Below are positions 57,669-64,000 of a stretch of DNA of 64,000 nt, in pieces. Numbering within the stretch: position 1 is the first letter of the stretch; each line of letters opens with the position of its first letter. The notes under the pieces were generated by a model. That model was not told where the DNA came from and did not search any database. It worked only from the letters and a program-made list of their open reading frames with translations. Location: the NCBI GenBank assembly GCA_947488845.1, contig CANLBM010000011.1:62001-126000 (forward strand). The letters are read 5' to 3'. This stretch comes from an uncultured Sphingomonadaceae bacterium. Lineage in GTDB: Bacteria > Pseudomonadota > Alphaproteobacteria > Sphingomonadales > Sphingomonadaceae. The position numbers and the translations under genes were made by a program.

Positions 57669-57890
57669 TCAACCCTGTCGACGGACCAGTTCGCCTGTAC
57701 CGATAATTTCGAACGTCATATCATCTATGTAACGAACCGGTTCGTCATCGCCCGTCACCAGCCTCCGCGCCCCTGGATATTGCCTCACACCACTGTCCAT
57801 ATCGACTATCCTGAAATGCTGATATTCGATAATGTCGAGATAGGTGCCGTCTTCGGTCATGCATCGATAGCGAACAAGTTCTTTCTCCAT
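57669..57890 (-). CDS. Small unknown protein downstream of the Rnk-like gene
   Basis: A 73-residue acidic protein (MEKELVRYRCMTEDGTYLDIIEYQHFRIVDMD...) with beta-strand-rich character; no family recognised. It starts four bases after the Rnk-like gene stop, so likely the same transcript. A longer reading starting at 57920 overlaps that gene by 26 bases and is less likely. Confidence 0.65.
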   Translation of the reverse strand: MEKELVRYRCMTEDGTYLDIIEYQHFRIVDMDSGVRQYPGARRLVTGDDEPVRYIDDMTFEIIGTGELVRRQG

Positions 57891-57894
57891 GATC

Positions 57895-58329
57895 TCAGTC
57901 CGGAGTTGCAATCGGATCATTGGGCGGAGTGACGGTCACGATACGCAACATCCGTTCGGTTCCGCTCCGGTCCGGCCATGCAATGGTCTCGCCGGCGACC
58001 ATACCGATCAGGCCTGCGCCCATCGGGGTTAATATGGAAAGACAATCATTCTCGATATCCGCGTCTTGGGGATAGACCAGCTTTACCATCCGGCGAACGC
58101 CGCTCGTCTCGTCAACAAACTCGACTGCGCAATTCATCGTTACGATATTGTCGGGCATATCGTCAGCGCTATGCAGCGTTGCGCGGCCAAGTTCTTCGTA
58201 GAGCATCTCCGCCACGTCCGGATTGCGCGATTCCAGCGCCATCGCAAATGCTTCGATCGCGTCGCTTTCATGGTCAATCATATGGATGACCGGACGCATC
58301 GCGCCCGGGCTGATATCTGCTTTTTTCAT
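57895..58329 (-). CDS. Rnk/GreA-GreB C-terminal domain protein
   Basis: A 144-residue protein whose second half contains the Gre/Rnk FKBP-like fold (VTMNCAVEFVDETSGVRRMVKLVYPQDADIENDCLSILTPMGAGLIGMVAGETIAWP). Stand-alone forms such as Rnk bind RNA polymerase or regulate nucleoside diphosphate kinase. The N-terminal half (residues 15-50) is helical and lacks the acidic-tip coiled-coil of GreA, so Rnk-like is the better name. Start ATG 58329 with GAAAAGA upstream. Confidence 0.82.
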   Translation of the reverse strand: MKKADISPGAMRPVIHMIDHESDAIEAFAMALESRNPDVAEMLYEELGRATLHSADDMPDNIVTMNCAVEFVDETSGVRRMVKLVYPQDADIENDCLSILTPMGAGLIGMVAGETIAWPDRSGTERMLRIVTVTPPNDPIATPD

Positions 58330-58406
58330 GATGATGATTCTTTTCAAAACTGGATGGGAAGCAACGCGAATCGCGAAGTTCTTCTCTCAATATGGATGGT
58401 GAATAT

Positions 58407-58460
58407 CCCGGACCCCCTATTGTCACCTCGTTCCGTAGAGGCCAATAGCGCTGATCCGGG
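58407..58460. other. Structured inverted-repeat element upstream of the Rnk-like gene
   Basis: Three nested complementary pairs build one long bulged stem: CCCGGA/TCCGGG (58407-58412 with 58455-58460), CTATTG/CAATAG (58417-58422 with 58443-58448) and CCTC/GAGG (58426-58429 with 58438-58441). Since it lies 80-130 bases upstream of the Rnk-like start in a 256-base gap, it may be a leader structure, an operator or the end of the MreB-like transcript. Confidence 0.4.
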
Positions 58461-58585
58461 TCAGCTTCCTGCGGCGAGCTGTCCCGAAAGGTGGCGATAT
58501 CGCCCGAGAGGAGTGGTCATAGCCATCAGCAAGATATGGTGGAGCACGGCGATGTTGTCAATCCGATGCGATCATGGCTTGGGTG

Positions 58586-59590
58586 CTAGTGGAGCAACGC
58601 ACTGTGCAGCCCATAAGCAACACAGGATTTGGACTGGTCCGCAACGGTGACCGGAACGCCGATCCTGTCGGTCAGCGTCTTCCCGATCAGATTGATTGCG
58701 GCGCTGCCGCCGGTCAATATGATCCCGTTGGAATAGATATCGTCACATAGTTCGGGGGACGTGTTGCCCAAAAGATTGGCCGACATATCTGCGATTGCAT
58801 CAATATGCTTGCCGACCAGAACGGCCAGTTCCTGAACCGGAATGCTTCTGGTCTCGGGCAGCCCGGTTGCCATATTCTGGCCTTTGACGTGGATCGATCC
58901 GGCGGCGGCGGAATTGGCAACCATTTGATCGACAAGGTCGAGCTTGGTCTGTTCCGCAATATTCTGCCCGATCAGAAACTTATGCTTGAAATGAAGATAG
59001 TCTATGATCGACTGATCCATACTATCCCCACCCTTTCGGATAGCAACGCGGCCGCATAAACCGCCGAGCGACAGCACTACAGCTTCGGTCACACCGGCAC
59101 CGCATTCGACGACCATCGCACCCGTCGGGCCGTCGATCTCGATGCCAGCGCCATGGGCCGCAGCTACCGTCTCGTCGATCAGCGTGACCGAAGACATGCC
59201 GGCGTCTCGCGCCGCGGTCATCAGGGCGTTGCGTTCGGCGCTGGTCGCGTCGCTCGGTACCCCGATCGTGGCGGTCAAGCCGCCTCTGGGCGGCTTGCCA
59301 ATGCTGGAGCGAATGGCATATTCGAGGAATATGCGCGTAGCATCAATATCGTTCAGAACACCGTAGCTGAGTGGCCGGATGATCGTGAGGTCTGCGGAAT
59401 CATGACCCCGCATTTGTCTTGCTTCAAGCCCGGCCGCGACCAGCTTTTTCCTGCCTGTATCGCCAGAAAAACAGCATAGGGACGGTTCGTCAAAAACGAT
59501 CCCCTCCGCCGCCGTCATGAGACGTGTGTTAGCCGTGCCGAGATCAATCGCGATATCCGGCTTATGTTTTCTGGTCAGGATTCTGTACAT
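58586..59590 (-). CDS. Divergent MreB-like actin-family ATPase
   Basis: A 334-residue actin/MreB/Hsp70-fold protein: phosphate-1 loop AIDLGTANTRLM (14-25), DEPSLCCF, TIGVPSDATSAERNALMTAARDAGM and IDETVAAAHGAG as in MreB. The phosphate-2 loop, usually DIGGGTTE, reads ECGAGVTEAVVLSLGG, changing Asp to Glu and GGG to GAG, so ATPase function may differ. It stands alone without mreC, mreD or rodA genes, which argues for a second, non-canonical MreB paralog. Confidence 0.85.
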   Translation of the reverse strand: MYRILTRKHKPDIAIDLGTANTRLMTAAEGIVFDEPSLCCFSGDTGRKKLVAAGLEARQMRGHDSADLTIIRPLSYGVLNDIDATRIFLEYAIRSSIGKPPRGGLTATIGVPSDATSAERNALMTAARDAGMSSVTLIDETVAAAHGAGIEIDGPTGAMVVECGAGVTEAVVLSLGGLCGRVAIRKGGDSMDQSIIDYLHFKHKFLIGQNIAEQTKLDLVDQMVANSAAAGSIHVKGQNMATGLPETRSIPVQELAVLVGKHIDAIADMSANLLGNTSPELCDDIYSNGIILTGGSAAINLIGKTLTDRIGVPVTVADQSKSCVAYGLHSALLH

Positions 59591-60119
59591 CGTCCGATTT
59601 TAGACTGCATCGGCGAAGCTGTCAGCATTATTCGTGATGGCCGTTTCGTCGCAGGGAAAATACGGGTGTGGCGGTGACCACGGGCAAAAATAGCCATCAC
59701 CGGAACGGTTGGGATGAGGGCGCATTTCAGTTTGGTGACAACAGGGCCGAGAGCAGACTGAGCGCCTTGAAGTTTTTAGCTGAAAAGCGGACCCTCTAAC
59801 CGGAGTAAGGAAAATGATCGATCACCACCAAATTATCGCAGTTCGAACGCAAACAAATTGTGTCCGGTGAAGGGTTGCGAACCGATGCTTTTGAATGATG
59901 GCAGTTGGGCACAATATGCCTACTCTAGGGCAGATCGACCGACATTCTCCAATGATCCGGGTGACCATCTTTAAAGCCTATGGACACCACTTCAATATTC
60001 GTTGGAAAGCTCGCATTCTTGCATCGGCGAAGCGGTCCAACATGGGCACGGGTTTAGCCGGGCTCCACCCTTGGCGCAACATTCGCCAATTATTAACCAT
60101 GAGCCTTTAATCCGTCAGG
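59591..60119. other. Intergenic region between the MreB-like gene and the hybrid kinase
   Basis: This 529-base stretch contains no long gene. It holds an 18-codon frame with a good ribosome binding site (59814-59870) and an inverted repeat TTGGCG-N7-CGCCAA (60071-60089) 31 bases before the kinase start. Divergent promoters for both flanking genes must lie here, but no hexamer pair is convincing. Confidence 0.5.
59814..59870 (+). CDS. Possible 18-residue ORF with a strong ribosome binding site
   Basis: MIDHHQIIAVRTQTNCVR is encoded from an ATG preceded by GGAGTAAGGAAA, the best ribosome binding site in this gap. The stop is at 59868. It may be a short peptide or leader of an unannotated RNA; no relatives are known to me. 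Confidence 0.35.
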   Translation: MIDHHQIIAVRTQTNCVR

Positions 60120-63100
60120 ATGGAACAAAACTCGCCAATTACATCCCGGTCCCGAGGCGCTACCCTTGGTTTTCAGGGAATTGCATTGCCCATATTGGTC
60201 GCTCTCATCTACGGGGTGGTGGCTTGGGCAAGCGTGATCATAACGATTGAATCCGGCCGGATAGCGACCTTCTGGATCGCCAATGCGCTCCTGATCGGCT
60301 TTCTATTTCAAAAAAGCTGGAAACAATGTGCGCTGTTCATGACGGTCAGCGGATTTGCCAATCTGCTAGCCAATTTAGCGGTTGGCGATGCTCCGGGCGC
60401 TGCCTTGGTGCTGGCATCCGCCAATTTGTTGGAGGTCTCTTTGGTTTTATGGGCCATGCATCGCTTTTGCGGTCCTTGCCCAGATATGGGGGACTCACGG
60501 CATATATCTATCTTAGTGGTTTCCGGGCTCATCGCCCCGATGATTGCTGGCGTAATACCTGCGCTGGCAATCAGTGGGTCTGATCTTGCGTCGGCACTCG
60601 CCAACTGGACGAAATGGATGGAGGCTCATGCATTGCCAATTCCAATCTTTGCATCGACCGTCTCTATCGCGCTTGGCAATTTAGGCAATGGTAAGTCCTA
60701 TGAGGCGAGAAGTCCGGTTGATTGGGGCATTATGGTTGTTGCAACTTTTTCTGTTGCGACACTGGTTTTTACTCAGCCGGTTTTTCCGTTGCTGTTCCTC
60801 GCTTGCCCCGTTGTCGTATTCGCGGCATTCCGTACCGGATTGCTGGGAACAGCTATTTCGGTAACGGTTTTTGCCATTTTCGCTATATTTGCAACGCATT
60901 ATGGGACCGGACCGATTGCATTGGTCAACGGCAGTATGCGGGAGCAGGTGTTTACGCTTCAATTGTTTCTGGGAGCATGTTTCGCAGTCGGTTTGCCCGT
61001 CGCTGCGGTGCTGGCGAACAGGTCGGCTGTACGGAGCGAATTGCACGAGAGCCGGGATTTTATCGCTTCGATTATAGACGGGGTCGGCGAGGTTATTTTT
61101 AAAACCGACGCCCAGGGCAAGTGGGTCTTCCTGAATTCCTCATGGCATGATTTGACCGGTTATTCGGTAGAAGAAAGCCTCGGCTGGCAATCAACGCGGT
61201 TGCTCCATCCTGACGATATTCTCGATGCTACCAAATCCTATCCTAAAATCGTTACCGGTGAAGTCCAGGAACTAAAGCTGCAGCAGCGGTTCATTCATGC
61301 TGACGGTCACGTTCGCGATATCGCCGTTCTGGTCCAGAGACTGGCCGACAAAGACGGAAAATTCTGTGGTACGGTCGGTAACCTCCGCGACATCACGGAT
61401 GAGTTGGCGAGGAAGCACTTGCTGGCAAAAAGCGAAGCCAGATTTCGAACCTTGGCTGAAGCCGCGCCTGTCGGGATATTCCAGGCAGATAGTGAAGGCC
61501 GCCTTACTTATGTGAATGCGGCATGGGCAGCCCGGTTCGGCGTGGAACCGGAAGACCTGTTGGGTGATGGGTGGAAGTCTGTTCTTAAAACCGGCCAGGA
61601 ATATGAAGAGGATCAGGCGTTTACGGGTTTCAACAAGCCGGGAGATGTAAGACGCAGGGTCGCGTTGTTTGTCGACGCCGACGGGAAAGATCTGTGGGGT
61701 GAGACGGTCAACGCAGCAGAGTTTGATCGCGACGGAAAAATAAGCGGGTTCGTTGGGGTTTTTAATGATGTAACGGAACAACGGGCAAGCCTGCTTCGAT
61801 TGCAGGAAAGCGAGCGGCGGTTCCAGTCGCTGACGAATCTGGCTCCGGCTGGGATTTTCAGAACGAGCATCGATGGACGGTGTACCTATGTGAATTCGGC
61901 GTGGGAGCAGATTACCGGTTTGGAGGACGGCGCATGGGAAGGAACCGGGTGGTCTACAGCGATTCATCCGGACGATCTCCAGCGCGTCAACGCTTCATGG
62001 AATTCTGCTGTAGAAAGGGAAGCCCCGTTAAACTTCGAGTTTCGTTGGCTACGAAAAGACGGTACGATTGTTTGGACCGAGGTGTTTTCTGCTCCGGAAA
62101 AGGACGAAGCAGGCCGTGTGAACGGATTTATTGGTGTCCTCATGGATGTTTCCGAGCGAAAGAACGTGCTGACGGCTCTGGCCCAGCGCGAACAGCAGCT
62201 CTCCGTTCTTGCCGAAAATGCTACCGATCCAGTCTTGAAATTGACGCTTGACGGCATCTGCACTTACGCATCGCCTTCGGTGGAAGACATGTTCGAAATG
62301 CCGGCAAGTAGATTCGAAGGCTTGTCGATGCTCGAGCGGTTTCATCCGGATGACGAGAAGGCCGTGATGGCAGCATTTGAACTGCTTGCCGCGGGAAAGC
62401 AGGACAATACGATTTTGTCCTACCGCACGGAAAGTATTCTGGAACCGGGTAAATATATCTGGATGGAGGCCAATTGCGGTCTGCTGCGCGATCCGGCAAC
62501 CGGCAAGCCACAAGAAATCATAGCGGCGCTTCGCGATGTGAACGCAACAAAGAATTTGGAAGAAAAATTACGGCAGGCTAAAAATGACGCAGAAAATGCC
62601 GCTGCGGCAAAATCCGCTTTTCTGGCGAATATGAGCCATGAAATCCGTACGCCAATGAATGGCGTGATTGGCTTTACCGAGATTGCTCTGGCGGGCGATC
62701 TCGACAAACAACAGCGTGAAAATATTGAAATGATTGCCGAGTCCGGTCGGGCCATGATGCGGTTGCTGAACGATATTCTCGACATGGCCAAAATCGAAGC
62801 TGGTCAAATGAATATCGCGAAGGAAGCACTGGACTTACGTCACAAGCTTGCCAACTGCATACGGCTGATGGAGCCCGTCGCTCGCGCCAAGCATATCGAG
62901 TTATCGCTGCATGTTGATCCTTCGCTGCCCGCCTGGATCGAAAGCGACGCTATGCGGATACGACAGATTGTACTGAACCTGATCGGTAACGCACTGAAGT
63001 TCACAGATCTGGGCAGCGTGAAAGTAACCGTCGCGCTTGAAGATGATAACGATCATCCTCGATTGCGGATAAGCGTGAGCGATAGCGGCATAGGGATACC

Positions 63101-64000
63101 GGCAGACCGGCTTGATTATATTTTCGAACAGTTCACTCAAGCAGACAGCAGCACGGCTCGCCGATATGGCGGGACCGGCCTTGGCCTTGCGATCAGTTCG
63201 CAACTTGCGGAAATGATGGGCGGCCGACTCTTCGCATCCAGCATAGAAGGCAAAGGCTCTACCTTCACCTTCGAATTGCCGTTGGTGACATGCGAAGCGC
63301 CCCTATCCCCGGTTCTTCCGATTGGGCCCGAGGAAGAAGATGTTTGTCCGATTAGACACCGGATTTTGGCGGCAGAAGACAATGATATCAATCAGGCCCT
63401 GATCCGCAAGATGGTTGAACAGCTGGGACATAGAATCGACATCGCTTCGGACGGGATCGCCGTGGTGGCTATGGTTCAGGCAGCTTCAATCTCTGGTAAC
63501 CCATATAGTCTGGTCTTGATGGATATGCAGATGCCCGTAATGGACGGGATCGAGGCTGCCCGACAACTCAGATCCAAAGGTTTCGACGAAAAGACCCTTC
63601 CGATCATATCGTTAACTGCCAATGCGTATCAGGAAGACATTGAAACGGCGCTCTCGGCGGGGATGCAGCACCATCTCGCGAAACCGGTGCGTCGGCGCGA
63701 CCTGGCTGTCGCGATTGCCAAATGGGGCAATAGCGCGGCGATTGAAGAAGCGCAGCATGGCGATTCCGTTTTGCCCGAAGCTGAGGACAGCATGATTGAT
63801 GCAGATTTGATGCAGAGATTTGGCAAGAGAAAGACCGATGCTGCCAGCGCGATCAAGCTAGCGCTGGGTCAGGATCATTTGGACAATCCGACCATCGCGG
63901 ATATAGCCGATATGCTCCATAAAATCGCCGGCACTGCGGGCTATTTCGGTGAAGCAGGACTTGGCGATATATGTGCACGTATTGAGGTGGATCTGACGCG
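60120..64000 (+). CDS. Hybrid sensor histidine kinase, MASE1-PAS(x4)-HisKA-HATPase-REC-Hpt, partial at the right edge
   Basis: One open frame runs from ATG 60120 to the window end with no stop (at least 1,293 codons). Residues 1-310 are a MASE1-like membrane sensor. PAS domains start near 315, 435, 560 and 685. The phosphoacceptor is His840 in NMSHEIRTPMNG; the ATPase motifs NLIGNALKFT, DSGIGIP and GGTGLGLAIS follow. A receiver domain carries Asp1135 (LVLMDMQMPVMDG), and an Hpt domain has His1267 (LHKIAGTAGYFGEAGLGDI). It forms an internal His-Asp-His relay. Its base composition is lower in GC than the adjoining genes. Confidence 0.95.
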   Translation, partial: MEQNSPITSRSRGATLGFQGIALPILVALIYGVVAWASVIITIESGRIATFWIANALLIGFLFQKSWKQCALFMTVSGFANLLANLAVGDAPGAALVLASANLLEVSLVLWAMHRFCGPCPDMGDSRHISILVVSGLIAPMIAGVIPALAISGSDLASALANWTKWMEAHALPIPIFASTVSIALGNLGNGKSYEARSPVDWGIMVVATFSVATLVFTQPVFPLLFLACPVVVFAAFRTGLLGTAISVTVFAIFAIFATHYGTGPIALVNGSMREQVFTLQLFLGACFAVGLPVAAVLANRSAVRSELHESRDFIASIIDGVGEVIFKTDAQGKWVFLNSSWHDLTGYSVEESLGWQSTRLLHPDDILDATKSYPKIVTGEVQELKLQQRFIHADGHVRDIAVLVQRLADKDGKFCGTVGNLRDITDELARKHLLAKSEARFRTLAEAAPVGIFQADSEGRLTYVNAAWAARFGVEPEDLLGDGWKSVLKTGQEYEEDQAFTGFNKPGDVRRRVALFVDADGKDLWGETVNAAEFDRDGKISGFVGVFNDVTEQRASLLRLQESERRFQSLTNLAPAGIFRTSIDGRCTYVNSAWEQITGLEDGAWEGTGWSTAIHPDDLQRVNASWNSAVEREAPLNFEFRWLRKDGTIVWTEVFSAPEKDEAGRVNGFIGVLMDVSERKNVLTALAQREQQLSVLAENATDPVLKLTLDGICTYASPSVEDMFEMPASRFEGLSMLERFHPDDEKAVMAAFELLAAGKQDNTILSYRTESILEPGKYIWMEANCGLLRDPATGKPQEIIAALRDVNATKNLEEKLRQAKNDAENAAAAKSAFLANMSHEIRTPMNGVIGFTEIALAGDLDKQQRENIEMIAESGRAMMRLLNDILDMAKIEAGQMNIAKEALDLRHKLANCIRLMEPVARAKHIELSLHVDPSLPAWIESDAMRIRQIVLNLIGNALKFTDLGSVKVTVALEDDNDHPRLRISVSDSGIGIPADRLDYIFEQFTQADSSTARRYGGTGLGLAISSQLAEMMGGRLFASSIEGKGSTFTFELPLVTCEAPLSPVLPIGPEEEDVCPIRHRILAAEDNDINQALIRKMVEQLGHRIDIASDGIAVVAMVQAASISGNPYSLVLMDMQMPVMDGIEAARQLRSKGFDEKTLPIISLTANAYQEDIETALSAGMQHHLAKPVRRRDLAVAIAKWGNSAAIEEAQHGDSVLPEAEDSMIDADLMQRFGKRKTDAASAIKLALGQDHLDNPTIADIADMLHKIAGTAGYFGEAGLGDICARIEVDLT

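Noticed and set aside
59702..59730. GGAAC box as a possible EcfG (general stress) promoter
   Set aside because: No CGTT -10 element at 16-17 bases downstream.
59908..59924. Sigma54-like TGGGCAC...TGCC before the hybrid kinase
   Set aside because: Distance between the GG and GC elements is nine bases, not ten, and the flanking consensus is poor.
59895..60110. 71-codon plus-strand frame before the hybrid kinase
   Set aside because: No ribosome binding site, no recognisable domains, and it covers the likely promoter region.
60308..60604. Minus-strand frame within the hybrid kinase region
   Set aside because: The plus strand holds a continuous MASE1-kinase frame with diagnostic motifs, so this is a shadow.

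Overview
The window looks like chromosomal DNA of a Sphingomonadales alphaproteobacterium (Sphingopyxis/Sphingorhabdus-like). This rests on gene content and style: an odh/TCA operon of mdh-sucD-sucA-odhB-lpd type, a CIRCE-controlled groESL, a SigF/NrsF-controlled bufferin operon, a TonB-like protein, beta-oxidation genes and moderately high GC. No organism name can be proven from the sequence alone. There are no tRNA or rRNA genes, CRISPR arrays, transposases or phage genes that I can see.

Layout. 1-8 kb: the end of a divergent unknown gene, then malate dehydrogenase, a small membrane protein, succinyl-CoA ligase alpha, and the E1, E2 and E3 subunits of 2-oxoglutarate dehydrogenase, with two copies of a palindromic repeat. 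8-13 kb: an amidase, a PepSY membrane protein, a TRIC/UPF0126 channel-like protein and signal peptide peptidase SppA. 12.8-16.4 kb (minus strand): a six-gene copper-type RiPP (bufferin) operon, bufA-bufB-bufC-bufD, followed by its own ECF sigma factor sigF and anti-sigma nrsF; a SigF-type promoter lies in front of bufA. 16.5-18.7 kb: groES-groEL with a perfect CIRCE element. 18.7-28.6 kb: LysR with a divergent quinone-oxidoreductase/monooxygenase pair, L-serine dehydratase, an MBL hydrolase, another MDR oxidoreductase, an MFS transporter, a DJ-1/PfpI protein, a TonB-like protein, DUF1993 and MAPEG proteins. 28.9-32.6 kb: a diguanylate cyclase and DNA polymerase I.

32.6-41.5 kb is a dense sulfur-stress locus. 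A minus-strand run of eight tightly packed genes (persulfide-dioxygenase-like MBL protein, two YeeE/YedE half-transporters, a DUF442-SQR fusion, a SulP transporter, cyanide-insensitive bd oxidase subunits A and B, and a 49-residue DUF2474 protein) faces a 1-Cys peroxiredoxin and a BigR-like ArsR regulator across a 100-bp region with two palindromes. The likely logic is import or capture of sulfur species, oxidation of sulfide to persulfide/sulfite with electrons entering the quinone pool, and re-oxidation of quinol by a sulfide/cyanide-resistant oxidase.

41.5-49.5 kb holds a methyltransferase, then a poorly characterised envelope cluster: a Yip1-type membrane protein, a lipoprotein, an ECF sigma factor, a transmembrane Ser/Thr kinase with a large C-terminal repeat region, a secreted double-LCCL protein and two more small lipoproteins. 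49.7-55.7 kb carries fatty-acid degradation genes (thiolase, thioesterase, acyl-CoA synthetase, FadB-like enzyme). 56-59.6 kb carries a membrane-anchored glutamate-synthase-like FMN protein, a 73-residue unknown protein, an Rnk/GreA-type protein and a divergent MreB-like ATPase. From 60.12 kb to the window end runs one long open frame without a stop: a MASE1-PAS-HisKA-HATPase-REC-Hpt hybrid sensor kinase.
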